Shown here: positions 47,889-59,664 of the stretch, one piece after another
Layout: every line of letters starts with the position of its first letter
Numbering within the stretch: the first letter of the stretch is position 1
DNA from: Tipula vernalis
Taxonomy: Eukaryota > Arthropoda > Insecta > Diptera > Tipulidae
DNA length: 64,000 bases
Direction of reading: 5' to 3'
NCBI GenBank assembly: GCA_958295665.1
Contig: OY282560.1
Location: 313,515,236 to 313,579,235, forward strand
Position numbers and translations under genes: made by a program
The notes under the pieces: generated by a model
What the model was told of the DNA's origin: nothing
Seen by the model: the letters and a program-made list of their open reading frames with translations, nothing else
Databases searched by the model: none

Positions 47889-48118
47889 TGCTTTTGTTTT
47901 TATAGTGTTATTACACTCGCCTCTAGAAGTTCAGCCGTTGTGATACATTAAAAATGCAAAACAAACGTTGCCCAGGTGCTACCGCGTGGAGGTAAACTAG
48001 AGACAGTTGATGGTTTCTACATAGTTGCAACGTTGGAGTATAAACCAATTTATAATTGGCTATAAACGGTCAACGCCTACCCTATTGAATCCCACCCAGC
48101 ACCCGAAAAGGCTTTTTT

Positions 48119-49260
48119 GGGTTGTGACTTTTCATCCATCGGTATTTGATGAAATCCAAATTTTAAATCTAACGTTGTGAAATAGGTCGATTTTCCTAAG
48201 TTATCTAGCATCTAATTTGCGATATTCAATGGCTACCCCGACTTTACGTGTTCCTGAAGCGTTTATTTTTTTTTTTTTTTGGAACAGCCCAAATTGGTGC
48301 TGAATACGGACTGCTCGAATGGCGTATAATACCGCTATTTAGCATGTCCTGTATCTGTTCTTTTACGTCCTCTTTGAAATGTTGAGGATACCGGTATGTT
48401 CTTGTATACACGGGTGTTTCGCCCCGTGTATGAATTTCGTGTTTAATCACAACAGTAAGGCTGATAATTTCTCATCCTTTTTCAACAGTATCGTTTGATT
48501 TTTATAGATTTGATCAATGATAGCATTTTTTTCGTTTTCATTGAGATGATCTCTTCTTATTATGCTTTTTATACCTTCTTCCCTAACGGAACTTGGTTTC
48601 TTATACTCATTCCATTCTTTAGGTTTTTAGTACGGGTTAATAACTTTAGGTTGAGTTCGTGGAACCTGATTGGTCGTTCTACGAGAATTTCCTGAGATTA
48701 TCTCAACGTGAACTCGTTTCTCTGATTCACTTCTTTCATATGGCTCAAACTAATACAGTTATTGATGAATTTCTTGAACCTGCTTATCGAGATCGTTTAA
48801 CTTGTCTCGTCCAATTTGTTCTTCCCATTCCTTAATGGGGCCCATTCAAATGAACTGCTTCCTTCTGTGAACTTCCCAAAGAATGATATGTGCGGCTACC
48901 GTAGCTCTACTTGTTGAATTAATAATTCAGGAAGCTTCAGCCATGTTGAAAAATGGAGGCAATTCCTTTGAAATAATTGTTGTTCCTGGTAACATTCCAA
49001 TCATGTTGTTTGGAGACATACGATTATGATCTAATGGCAATATGGTTACCACACAGAATATTTCACATTACTCGAATGCAAATTAATTCCCGAAATCGAG
49101 ATGGAAGCTCTATTCATTCAAAAATCGATAGATTTTTTCGGTTAAAAAATTGGTTTGTGAACCGCTGTCTATCAATATACGGAGTTTATCGAAGCTTTGG
49201 AATCCTATGATGCTATTTGATCACGTATTGGATTTCCATAGTGTAAAAAAACTATGATTC
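48119..49260 (-). pseudogene. Errantivirus-like gypsy pol, protease to RT fingers
   Basis: 5' part of the pol split by the jockey. From 48450 the RT N-terminal region reads KHEIHTRGETPVYTRTYRYP, then DMLNSGIIRHSSSPYSAPIW and VPKKKK. After a break it continues toward the insertion point with motif-A-like LDLKFGFHQIPM (about 48190-48150). Upstream (49260-48460) there are decayed protease-like and linker sequences (a DSGS-like stretch near 49170 and REEGIKSIIRRDHLNENEKN near 48570). The pieces are out of frame with each other. No gag could be recognised further upstream. Confidence 0.75.
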
Positions 49261-49620
49261 GTAAGGGGACATAAATTACAAGAACACGCGACACAATCCA
49301 TCGCTTTATGGCTCGCATAATTTCAAATCAATATACTTTACAGTTTACAGGAAATCCAAATCGGAATTTTAAAAAAGGTAATTTCCCCACTTAGGTAGGT
49401 TTAGTGTTGGTTTAGTGTTAAGGATTTCACTTTTCTCATTTGGTAGGTTTACTGTTAAGGGTTTCCCTTTTCGAAGTATTGTCTAAGCATTCCGTCAAAT
49501 GATGTGATTGCTGCATTCAACGTTTTTAATGCTAAAAAGTTTCTTTCAAATGCAAAATTTAGTTTGCGCCTATATAAAATTGAGCCAATTTATTCCTTGG
49601 CCATTTGCTGTAATTTCATT
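49261..49620. other. Unassigned sequence between two gypsy remnants
   Basis: Contains a short local repeat (TAGGTTTAGTGTTGGTTTAG, then TAGGTTTACTGTTAAGG). It may include LTR debris from either neighbour. Confidence 0.35.
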
Positions 49621-49628
49621 TTGTCATT

Positions 49629-50239
49629 TTAATTTAGATGACGTTCGCGTTTATTAAACACATTCGGTTGAGGATTTCCAAAATCTTGAATTCCATTGAT
49701 TGGCTCACAATTCATTTCGAAAAATTTCTCAAGACGCTGATTTACTTGATGCGGGTCGGTGTTTGGAAATTGTAATGTCCTTTGTAAAGCATCGGCCCTC
49801 ATAAGCACATGCGTGCAAGTCTGTAAATCACTGCTGATGAAAACCTGATCTGTACAATGACGTGTGGCTGGCTCCGGTCGTAGCTTCTCAAAATGTTTTC
49901 TTGACATCTTTACGAAATCTGACTGGTGGACTGTTCTACTTGCTTGAAAAAATTGGCCTGGTACACTCAAGGAGCTGCCATAACTAATTCTGCGGATGAA
50001 GCCTGTAACTCGTCGCAAAACATCGTTCTCAAACACAGCAAAATGGTTGGCAATATCAAAGTGCAATCCAAAGTTCGATTACATCGTTCCAACGCGCTAT
50101 TGCGTTTAGGATTATAAGCAGTGGTCCTCGGTCGATCACAATGTATAATGGTACTCCAAAGCGAGCTATCTATCTGATTTTTATAAATCTGATTTTTCGA
50201 TACCAGTAAACCACCGACGATATCGATATGTACCTCCAT
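49629..50239 (-). pseudogene. CsRn1-like integrase core and C-terminus
   Basis: Two overlapping frames, 50239-49967 and 50066-49629, cover the core's second half and the C-terminal domain. HCDRPRTTAYNPKRNSALER stands where the conserved NGMVERFHR-type stretch occurs, with SALER carrying the catalytic Glu. The C-terminal part has FVKMSRKHFEKLRPEPATRH and TCTHVLMRADALQRTLQFP, then a damaged SxDRxKP-like end. The first catalytic Asp may be D of HIDIVGG near 50225. A deletion between 50225 and 50150 removed most of the core's first half. Confidence 0.78.
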
Positions 50240-50839
50240 GAAATGGCCTAAACTTGCCTAAATATTTCCTACCGGCGAATTGGTATGCCTTGTTATCTTA
50301 GCCTTCTGACATGCAATACTATTTTGTACCATTTTCCGGTTATCTTCGTTAATTTTGGGCAACCCCTATTTTTGGCAAAGACTTTCTTCCTGAATTTTCA
50401 TGGAATAAATGGTCTAGCCTAGAGGTGAATGCTAATGGCAGTTTTTTGTAAAACTAGCGAAGTAGTGTTGTTGTGTAAAAGCCCCAAATATTACTCGTTT
50501 TCGGTTTGACCTTTCGCGATAGCCGAATAGTCTATACTTTCAGCCGCGGGTATTTGATCCATGGGCGAACTCCAGGTGATTCCGTTTGAACGTATATGTA
50601 CGAACGGCTTGTGGTCTATGAACAATGTGAATAGACGGCCCACCAATAAATATTTAAAATGTTCGATGCCGATAATTCTTTGTCGTACACCCTATACCCT
50701 TAATCTCGCACGATTGCGCCCACTGCTTCGTGAGACACAACGACTATAATTGATAATTTACCGGTTGCCAATTTTGACTTACACCCCTCAAAAGCGGCAA
50801 TGGATATCTCCGATCAACCGACAGGTGTTCATTTCTTTT

Positions 50840-51490
50840 TTATATCCCCTCAAAAACATTGTTCAACAGGGCCTGGTCCTTAGCAGCGGCAGGTATAAAC
50901 CGCCTAAAAAAATTAATGGCATCACGCCACCTATTAGCCGATGGTAAAATTCCTAGCGCATTTACTGTATGTCCAAGAAAATTAATATCTGGCTTTGCAA
51001 AAACGCATTTACCTATGATAATCACCAGACCTGATTTGGACAACCTGGATTGGACGAGCTGGATGCCACCAATAAATCGTTCAAATAGACGAAAACCGAC
51101 TGCAATCCGAGCATACCCGAATGCATCAGTCTATGAAAAGGATTATGCTCGTTTCTCAATCAGACAGTCATCCTACAAAACTCAAATAACCCGAAAGGTG
51201 TAGTGGTGGCTGTTTTTGAGATGTCACACTCGATAATTGGGTAGTTGTGAATGCGAAATGCAAAGCCCTGCAAGTATGGTACTGGTTACTGATCCGGTAT
51301 CGTAACGTCAGTCAATGCTCTCTAGTCTCCACGTGGTATCCACTTACCATTTTTTTTTTAACCAAATGCAGTAGACTGGACCACGGACTTTTACTAGGCC
51401 GACAGATTCCACGTGACATTATGTCCTCATTATGAGTCCTTGCAATAACTGATTTTCCGGAGGTAAATGACGGGTTTTACAAGCCACTGG
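50840..51490 (-). pseudogene. CsRn1-like reverse transcriptase remnant
   Basis: At 51490-51400 the minus strand reads GICRPSKSPWSSLLHLV, the RT finger motif (GIIRPSxSPWASPLHMV-like). At 51110-51060 an RLFERFIGGIQ-like stretch precedes the place of the YxDD box, which is not recognisable. At 51043-50840 the frame GKCVFAKPDINFLGHTVNAL, followed by PSANRWRDAINFFRRFIPAA, is the end of the palm and the start of the connection to RNase H. The middle (motif A) is deleted or unreadable. Confidence 0.75.
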
Positions 51491-52189
51491 TGGACCGCGT
51501 GTCTCTCGCGTAATTTCCGAAAAGTATAATAATAATAAGATGGGCAATCTGTTTAAGTTGACGCTCCAATTGCAAATAGTGAAGTTAGAAGGTCAATGAT
51601 TCTACGTTTACGAATGTCTGTTAAAATGCCGGTTCCTTTAAAAAAAATCATCTAAGACCGATATGCAAACTTAGCTGCTATATACCAAATACTTTAACTC
51701 GCGTTCCATTCGCCATAGGTGACTTAGGAAAATTCCGTTGAATGACTGACACGTCAGCACCTGTAACATCTAAAAGTTTTATTTAGTATTCCTTTTTACA
51801 ATCAAAAGGCGACTAGACTCCACACCATCCAGATACGTCGCCACATGCTGGTGTGCTTCTAGTTTTTTGGATAGCTATCCGAATCGCTGGACTATCGCAT
51901 TAATTTTTCGTGCGGTGTTTGCAGTTCGAAACTCATTTAATAGCACGATCGCCGAGATGTCTGTGGTAAAGGAATTCGTAATCAATCGCCGATTTGCTCC
52001 TAGAAGAGGAATCCGAATCTTATCGTTGCGAGTTAGACCGCGTTCGAGTGCGTGTCCTGTCCCGGCCAAAGGCGAATTAATTCGCCCTAAAAAAACCAAA
52101 GTACTGAAATCCTGTCAAAAATGATCAAAAATCTCGTTGGTCCAAAACCACTTTTCTCGACTTTTTGAAAGTCTCTGGGCCTACAAAAG

Positions 52190-52262
52190 TAAAAAAAAAA
52201 AATGGTCTGTCCGTCTGTCTGGATGTCTGCATGTCTGGATGTCTGGATGTCTGTATGTCTGT
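52190..52262. repeat. TGTCTGGA-type microsatellite
   Basis: Irregular tandem of 4- and 8-base units (GTCTGTCC, GTCTGGAT, GTCTGCAT, GTCTGTAT). It is preceded by an A-run and followed by CCGTTGTATCTCGAGAACGG. Confidence 0.85.
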
Positions 52263-52366
52263 ACCCGTTGTATCTCGAGAACGGCTTGTTCGATTTAGAA
52301 TTTTTTTTTGCCAATCTGTTTCTATGGTCAAGGCCGAGATTTGAAAAGCTTTTGGAACCTGTACGT

Positions 52367-53250
52367 CAAGACGAGTTGGGTATTGAGTTTGGGGTTGAGT
52401 TGAAGGTTAAGTTAGGGGTCAATTTGCGGGTTGAGTTCAAGTTGAGTTGGAGTTGAGTTGGGGTTGGGTTAAGATATAGTGAGCAGTTGACCAATTTTGT
52501 GTTGGTTTGAGGATTGAGCTGACAGAGAGTTTGCGGTTATGTTAAAAATGAATGGACAATTAGCATGGAACTTATTTAATTCTTAACTGATTTTAGTGAA
52601 ATTTGAGTTCCGCGATGGAAACGGGATTCTAAAATGAGTTTTGGATGAAATTCTGGAATTGGCCACACGTATGATGGAACTTGACTATTTCTCAACCGAT
52701 TATGGTGAAATTTGACATATGCATTGGAAATGGGATTCTATACTTCCATTCTATGGAACTTGTCTATTTTTTAATCAATTACGATGCAATTCGGCTTGCA
52801 CGTTGGAAATGGGATTTTAAAATGATTTTTGGCTGATTTCCTGGAATTTGGAATAAAAATTCCCAGAACTATAAATAAAGCGAAATTTATTTTAAAAGCA
52901 GGGATAGGAATGACAACAACCGTGGGCACCATTTAAAAGTTGGAGCTGGGGGGAAGTTGGATGTAGTAGACTGAAAGAGGAAAATATAATTAGGGTTAAG
53001 TTGAGGAGCAAGTTTGGGGTTAAGTTGGAGATTGTGTTGATTATTCAGTTGAAAGTTGGTTTGGGGATTGAATTGATGACTAAGTTGAGGGTAGGGTTAG
53101 GAGTTGATTTTGTGATTTCGTTGGAGATTACGCTGGGAATGAATTGGAGGTTGAGTTGGAAATTGAGTTGGATATTGAAGGTAGATTGATTGTAAAGGGA
53201 TTAAGGCGTTCAGTTGGAGTCGGAGTTTAGATTGAGTAATGGATTAAGGG
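52367..53250. repeat. GAGTTGGGGTT-type minisatellite in two blocks, enclosing a 110-bp tandem
   Basis: 52367-52500 and 52935-53250 are built on degenerate GAGTTGGGGTT/GAAGTTGGAG units. Between them, 52556-52860 holds three diverged units of about 100-125 bp, each with TGGAACTT, ATTTNTTAATCGATTANNGTG, AAATTTGA and GGAAATGGGATTCTA. The frames across these blocks (for example 53001-53189) are Leu/Val/Gly repeats without a real product. Confidence 0.75.
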
Positions 53251-55955
53251 GTTCAGTTAGCGATTGATTAATTCGGGAGTTAGTTTGAGTTGACTTGATA
53301 TAATCTCACGAATGCACGTAATACAGACCGAAGTTCTGATCACCTCGTGAGGTTTCAGCCCTTTATATTTTTGTTGCATGATTTTTGGTCTAAAAATTGG
53401 GCAATGTTTCGTCGAGGCTCTCCGGCCTGATTGATCAATCTTGCGATTGTATGATCTTGAGTCAGAGTCTCTAATAAGTTGTTTGCGTTTTGTCTGTTCC
53501 ATTAAGTTGTTACTTTATTTTTGATTTATAACTAGTAGTCTGTTTAGGTAGAAGGAACCATCTTTCGGAATTATGGACTTCTTGACATTTAAAAAATTAT
53601 ACTTTCTAATTCTGTACGTATCGGATCAAAAACAATAAATAATAATAATTATTATAATGATACTGAACATAAAGCTACAACGACAACGGCACAAACGCTA
53701 AAAACTTAAAATTGCTACAAAAATCGATTCGACTGGAGCGTAGCGACACAAATTTGGATTAAAATTAGTTATCTTCAGGCCCAGTTTTACGAACCCGGAT
53801 ATCTCCTACCACTTTGAAATTGGGATTAAACATCTTTAGCTTCATTTTGACCGCGTTAAGCTGCTTCTTGAACAAATTCAAGAAAGTTAAAAAAATTCTA
53901 ACGGCGTTCTCACTATTCTTTAATAAGAATCTGCAGCTCTCAAGTCTTGATAAATTCAACGTTTAGACCGCTCTCGTGATTAATGCTCGAGCAAAATGGA
54001 AACGGCAGCTGCTGATATTTATGGTACTTGGCGAAAATATCAAAATAGTGGTGAAGTTAGTGCTTTGGAAAGATTAATTTCTTTTCGGGGGTAATATCGC
54101 GGTTTATTCCTTGATACATTTTTTCAGGTATACTCAATTCTCTAGCAAACCCCTATGCTGTTTTCGCCAAAGAAACCTTAAAAGACGAGGAAAATTTTCA
54201 TGAATCTGCAATTGTAAGCGGTGGAACTTCTTTGGGAATCTTTGACCACGATACACAAAACGAATAAAGTCACAATTTATGCTGAATGTCACGCAATACA
54301 ACGGATAATTTACAAGCAACTGAAGCTGTACTCTTTTATGGGCTATCTCGAAATTATTCTTGATTCTTAAGCTAAACCATGACATGCGTTTTTACTTGTT
54401 TACTGTCATATACCACCTACCTCAACCCTCCTGCTCAGTTTTTCAATAGTATCAAAAAAAATTTTGTAAATTCCTTAAATTCTCTGAAAGTGTGCCGTGG
54501 AGCATAGTTTACAAATCACCGCTCTCTCTATAGATACGCACATAAATTGTTTGACACGAAATCTAATTTTATTGCCAATTTTCTTGGAATTTCTCATTCA
54601 TAATTAATTTTTTGTTTTACGTTGACCTTAACAAAAGGAAATACGAGTAGAAAATTTCTTCCTAATTTTATACGTCAAGGTACTATATTTCTATTTACCT
54701 TCTGCTTTTTGGTTCTGAATTTCGTGTTTGTTATACGGTATAATAATTTTTAATGAAATAATCAAATGGCCAGAAAAATACCAAAAAGTGGTGGTGGGGG
54801 AATGAAATAAATAGGGTACGCTGTTGACGTTCCGTTCGCTACCTTTTCTACTTGATTTTATTTTTTTTAATTATCGGAGGCAATGATGAAAATAAATCTC
54901 GTAAAAAAGATCAAGATTTCGATTGCTATATACCAAAATATATTTATGTACTCTACAATTAAATATTCTCCCATAAATAATTCTGATGTATATACACTAC
55001 CTACCATCAATTCCGATAAAAAGTCCTTTACCCCCTGTCCCCTCCAAAATAAATAAAATCGTTCCATAGAAGCCATAATTAAATATTAATAGACAAGAGA
55101 AATTTTCTTTTAAATATTTGTTGAAGCCATCAAATTGAATCAAATTATTTATTTATTTAATAATTTCCATTTTTCATTTTTGCTTTTTGTTATTTTGTAT
55201 AGGGAAACGGATATAAAAGAAATTTAGGGAAAATTAAATTTTCATTTGAATGCAAAAACAGATTGAATTTTCCGTATTTCTATATGAAAAACTATATTGT
55301 TTCATGTCAAGTTGATTGAGTTCGATATTTTTAATGGACTGAATTTGTATTTGATTTGAGAATCATACAGTTAATTGAAATTATTTTTTTTAATAAAAGC
55401 TCTTGCACACGTAATTGAGATAAACTATTAGGGGTTTTAAATTATACAATGAGCAAACTAAGCAAAAATTTGAGTCATCCTTTGGCTATCATCAGGGATA
55501 GACACTTATCCATATTCCACATCATTCATCAAAGCTTGCATTAAATTATTGCCGAACATCTTCAATTAAATATTTACTCATGGTAAAAAATGACCGGTCC
55601 CGACCGTATTCCCCCTTCAGAATGGGATTCTCTAAAATCCCGCCACTTTTTGTGTAAACCTTCCCGTCCATCTGGGAAATAGCCAATGTACAACCTGTAG
55701 CCAAAAAGGGACATCAAATCCGTAAAATTACTGTTCGGTGAGGCTTAGGTTGTTGGAATACATATGGATTTTGCTGATTTTTGGATTGAGAATTTCCTTT
55801 TGCATTGTAAGTTTCAGGAGGTGGATGGGTGGATGGTACGACTAGCATCCCTCAGGAGTTCGTAATTTCTTACGGTGCAATTGTAGGTATCTCGGCTAAC
55901 TAGGACGTTGCAATATTTACTCTAATTCAGGGTAACTTTTAAAAATATATAAAGC
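53251..55955. other. No recognisable gene
   Basis: AT-rich sequence with short frames on both strands. None has a domain I can name. The last 400 bp may contain the 3' UTR of the LOA-like element that starts at 55956. Confidence 0.45.
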
Positions 55956-56800
55956 TTATATCAAACCCAGATTGGAATATAATTCCCTTACCCATATTTG
56001 GGCAGGTGTTCCGAAGAACCACCTGGCTGAACTAGGGTATGTTTTTTTTCCAAAATGGTAAAGGAAAAGCGGTGGGTGGAGGAAGAGTAGGTGTTCCGAT
56101 GTATCCTTACCGCAGTCACAGAATCTGCACTGGTCCGTAAGGGACCTTCCCATTTTATATAGATGTCCGTTAAAAGGACCGTGCCCTATTAAAAGCCAGG
56201 TAAGGGATCTTAGGGATTGGTGGTTCATCCTCGGTGCCTCTCCCAGACGTATAATATTATAACTGAATAATTTCTTGGCCTGTCTCATTTCAATGGAGGA
56301 CTCCCAGAGTAATTTCCTATAGTTCTGCTCCCAGTCCCTTATACCATCTGCCAAGTGGGTTTTGAAAAAAGAAATACTAGGACTGGGGCCCAGGAAATCT
56401 AGGCTTGCTCCCATTTTTGCACATCGGTTTGCTGCCTCATTTCCTTTAATGGTGGAGTGGCCGGGAGACCACAAAAGGGTGACTTTGTTTGCTTTACCCA
56501 GTTCTAATCAATTACAGTAGTAGCTCCAAATCAATTTCGAGTTGAACACTGATGCTCCTAAGGCTAGCAGTGCTGCCTGGCTGTCCGAGATTATATAGAT
56601 CTCGGTCTTATTATATTTCTTTTTGAGACATTGAAGCACGCATACCTCAGTAGCAAGGGTTTCTGCCTGAAAAACTGTGGGGGTGCTACCTAGTGGTATG
56701 CATAGTTCTAGGTCGGGTCCGACTATTACTGCACCGGTACCCCCGTCTGTTTTTGAACCATCCGTATACCATACAGAAGCATGGCAGGGGAGGGAGGAGA
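55956..56800 (-). pseudogene. LOA-like non-LTR element: RNase H and C-terminal zinc motif
   Basis: 3' end of a minus-strand non-LTR element. The frame at 56474-55956 opens with WSPGHSTIKGNEAANRCAKM, the last RNase H motif (expected HxGIxGNExAD; D is replaced by N). It continues through a C-terminal domain with CRFCDCGKDTSEHLL, a Cys-rich motif common after RNase H in these elements. Upstream, in other frames (56800-56480), remnants of the RNase H start can be read (QAETLATEVCVLQC-like and SDSQAALLAL-like). RNase H removes the RNA strand during cDNA synthesis. Broken by a stop at about 56480. Confidence 0.8.
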
Positions 56801-56828
56801 TAATATTCTCTACCAGTGCCCTATCCGG

Positions 56829-58072
56829 CTAACTAATGGTAAAATTCCTCTGACAGTCGATTGTCCTTACCATCAAATCCGATAGTTGGATCAATTGCTC
56901 CTTAAAATTTAATTTATGTAGGACACTATTGTGTCCTGGCCTTATGGTTTTAATTTTGGCTATACTTTTTAAGCTCAGACCTCTTGAACCGGCTACTTTT
57001 TTAATGTATAGGTGCACTGGTGAGAGTCTCAGTATTCTCTCAAGCGCAGCTGTTGGACAAGTCCTCATTGCTCCAGTTGCACCCACACAGATTAACTTCT
57101 GGATCTTGTCCAGTATTCTCCGTGCACCAGTCTGTTCCGTCATAGGTCTTCTGACGGCCCGGTGAAGCCAAACCAACATCTGTGGGCTCAGTCCCCACGT
57201 TTTGCCAATTATACTTTGGCAGGTGAAGTAGGCCTTATTCACCTTGTTTGTGATATGATTTAGGTGGGGCTTCCATATAAATTTCTGATCAAGTACGACA
57301 CCCAGATATTTAACCTCTGTCGACAGTTGGAGAGTGAGCCCCTCCCTCCCCTCCAGGGCTATCGGCGGGAGGACAGTTTTCCTCCGGTTAGTAAATAGAG
57401 TGCAGTAGGATTTACCGTAATGCCCACCTCAGTGCACCAATCATTTACTACCTCTAGGGCTTGTTGCATTCTTTTCTCTACTGTATTTGCGAATCTGCCC
57501 CTAACCATCAAGACTAGGTCGTCCGCATAGGTAATATTCGAGAAGCCTAAATTTCTCAGTCTGGTAAGTAATTGATCCATCACGATCAGCCATAATAAGG
57601 GAGAGAGAACACTTTCCTAGGGGCAACCCCTGGTGGCCGCTATGGTGATGTTTTTGTCTTCAAAGGAGGCCGTACTCCTCCTGTTCTTTAGCATGTTAAT
57701 TATCCTCCTTACGGTGGAGAGGTCTATACCCCTTGTTAGTGATTGTTCCTGAATTACCTCGAAACTAGTATTATCAAAAGCTCCCTGGATATCTTCATTG
57801 ATATAGTAATAATGTGAGTATAGTAATAATTCTTTATTCCGGAGTGTATCTTCGATTTCCGATGTCAGCTAGCGTAGACCGGTTTCTGTTGATTTCCCTG
57901 CTTGGTAGGCGTGCTGCCTAGAGTCCAGAGGGTATCTTTGGAGAGTGTTGGATCTGATGCAAAGTCCCAGAATTTTCTCCATGATTTTCAGTAAAAATGA
58001 TGTGAGGCTAATAGTTCTGTAAGACCTAATCTCCTCTGGGGATCTTTTTCCCGCTTTTGGGATAAAAATCAC
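56829..58072 (-). pseudogene. LOA-like non-LTR element: reverse transcriptase
   Basis: RT in several frames. 58072-57869: MIFIPKAGKRSPEEIRSYRT, SLTSFLLKIMEKILGLCIRS and RQHAYQAGKSTETGLR, the HAYQxGKSTET motif that I associate with the LOA/Bilbo group. About 57800-57750: DIQGAFDNTSFE (motif A). Near 57630: RGCPQESVLSP (motif B, G to E). 57583-57359: NITYADDLVLMV (motif C, intact YADD). 57242-56829: the thumb and connection (NKAYFTCQSIIGKTWGLSPQ, LDKIQKLICVGATGAMRTCP), with a short deletion after RRPMTEQTGAR. At least three frame breaks. Confidence 0.85.
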
Positions 58073-58751
58073 CCGAACCTCCCTCCAGCATTTTGTAACA
58101 TATTACAAGGTGTAGCTGGCTCTGAGTAAGATAAGGCGGCAAAATCTGCAGGCCTTGTTGTAAAAAGGCGGGTATACGCAGTCCCCTCCCGGTGATTTGA
58201 AAGGGCCAAATGATTTGATTGCCCAGCTTATCCGTTCCGGCGTAAAAAACTGACTAGAGAACTCGTCAGCCACCTTTGGAACCAGATACGGACGTATATT
58301 CCAGAGACAATTCCTGACATTCCAGGGTCTTCTCCCTGGTTGTGGTTGTCTCTTCACTTGGTTTCCTTACACACCCCAAGGGATTCCTGTGCTCCAAGGA
58401 GAGTGCCTTTTGGAGTCGACACGCCACAGGTAATTTGTCTATTTTCTTACAGAAGTCTCTCCAGCTTAGTCTTTTGCTCTGACTAAGAGCTATGTTGTAT
58501 TGGGTAAGGGAATTCTGATAGGTAGTCCAATCGTTCGTCCTCTTAGCCCTATTAAATAGTTTACTTGTGCCTCTAATATGCACCAGGGGTAAGCTTGAGT
58601 GGTAGGCATTAATTATTGCCTCTGCAACGTCATTTGCTACTCTGTCGAGGTCTTCGACAGAGTTTATCGTGGTCTGTAGACCACCTCAGTTATCCAAAAA
58701 TCTGTCGTTATAGACTGGCCAGTTGGTGCGTTTTGGTATCCTTAACATCAA
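58073..58751 (-). pseudogene. LOA-like element: endonuclease-RT linker
   Basis: Frames 58583-58266 and 58357-58103 carry the linker: LFNRAKRTNDWTTYQNSLTQ, RLSWRDFCKKIDKLPVACRL, then ERISWAIKSFGPFKSPGGDC, matching the FGPFKSPGxDGIxP motif at the beginning of RT. The join between the frames is a shift near 58300. Confidence 0.75.
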
Positions 58752-59200
58752 CTATTGTCTCGAAGGGATATTGATATCAAACCTGATGTACATATGATCT
58801 GAGAGGGATGCTTCCTTGTACACATGCCAGTCGAAAATTGCACTGGAGGTACCCATGTCAGACATGGTAAGATCCAGTACCTCTCTCCTAACCGCATTCA
58901 CAAAGGTCGCATCACTCCCTTTATTATTTACTGCTAAGTTATTACTAAGACAGAATTCAAAAAGTTGTTCACCTCTTAAATTGGTGTTGCTTCTTCCCCA
59001 GACTACGTGGTGTGCATTAGCGTCGTAACCAATGATGAATTTTTGGTGATGAATCGTGCAATAATTCACGAAGCTCTATATCAATTCTGGCGGGGCGTCA
59101 TTTTCATCCCCGGGAAAATATGCAGAAGCGATGTTAATCACCCTCCTGCCTCATTTTGGTAAGGGCATTTCTATTAAAACAGCCGTGATGTCCCTAGAAA
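58752..59200 (-). pseudogene. LOA-like element: AP endonuclease C-terminal half
   Basis: The frame at 59069-58752 reads FIIGYDANAHHVVWGRSNTN (the GxDANAHH motif), NNKGSDATFVNAVRREVLDL and EASLSDHMYIRFDI, with the catalytic SDH. An earlier part in other frames (59200-59070: DITAVLIEMP, INIASAYFPGDENDAPPE) carries the preceding strand. The N-terminal half of the domain is missing: ORF1 ends at 59269 with little room for it. Confidence 0.8.
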
Positions 59201-59268
59201 TAAATTGGTTAATAGAGAAGATATTGTGCCTTGAGCGACAGCCACTATGTCCGTTATGGCATCCTGTA

Positions 59269-59664
59269 TTACCAGAATCTGGGCAATGCCCAGTTTTGTT
59301 TCATGGAAGCCTTGGTCTGTTCTGTTCTCGGGGCAACTTTCCTTATTGTCGCCCGTGAAGGACTGGAAACTTTCCCTCTTTTTGCCGCAATGCCTTTGGG
59401 GGTAGAGTCGTCATCCGACCTATTTCTTTTATTTGTTCGGACAATTCTGTCCCTGATTTTCTCCTTACATTGCTGCAAGGCAGCGTCGCGCGGGACCCCT
59501 GACTGAATTAGATGGGGCAGACGTCTCCTCGCGGCCCCACTGAGGCGTGTTCTCCACTTTGATGTCTCCTCGAGCTCCAATTCCTCAAGGTCGTTATTTA
59601 TTTCGGCCGTTGTCGACGTGGATTGGGTATCCATTTCAGGCAATAGAGTGGATATAGAGCCCAT
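59269..59664 (-). pseudogene. LOA-like element: ORF1 N-terminal part
   Basis: A 131-codon frame starting MGSISTLLPEM, with a charged stretch (EELELEETSKWRTRLSGAAR) and RRRLPHLIQSGVPRDAALQQ, a motif like LSGAARRRxxxLLAxGxxxxEA seen at the start of ORF1 in LOA-related insect elements. The Ser/Lys-rich tail follows. The usual knuckles are missing, and the frame runs into the endonuclease region, so a deletion fused ORF1 to ORF2. Upstream (59665 to about 60590) lies possible 5' untranslated sequence. Confidence 0.6.

Larger units (their letters stand above)
43515..48104 (-). mobile_element. Jockey non-LTR retrotransposon inserted in the gypsy RT
   Basis: About 4.6 kb, nearly full length. It is flanked by GAAAAGGC (43507-43514) and GAAAAGGCTTTTTT (48105-48118), a target-site duplication of up to 14 bp whose T part merges with the poly-A tail (43515-43547 on the minus strand). 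The 5' end on the minus strand starts GGGTGCTGGGTGGGATTC near 48104. Removing it brings together the gypsy RT codons on both sides (SQPKKAF and STDKRHFEF). It has two overlapping ORFs with few defects, so it is much younger than the host element. Confidence 0.93.
49621..52100 (-). mobile_element. Decayed CsRn1-like gypsy, gag end to integrase
   Basis: Minus-strand parts in the canonical order. Gag C-terminal finger near 51960-51880 (EFLYHRHLGDRAIK then CKHRTKN, after an Arg/Ser-rich run). Protease near 51790 (DVTGADVSVI) and MANGTRVKVFGI. RT from about 51490 (SRGICRPSKSPWSSLLHLV; the usual YxDD region is lost) to 50840 (GKCVFAKPDINFLGHTVNAL). Integrase from 50240 (HIDIVGGLL, RTTAYNPKRNSALERCNRTL) to 49629 (RHCTDQVFISSDLQTCTHVL). 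Every part has stops or shifts. It is the same lineage as the plus-strand element at 13040-14533, but a separate, older copy that kept its pol. Confidence 0.78.

Noticed and set aside
53996..54200. A possible host exon: ATG in good context, 32 codons, then GTAATA, with a TTTTTTCAG acceptor 37 bases later.
   Set aside because: The implied intron is too short for insects, the next exon stops after about 25 codons, and no homology is recognised.
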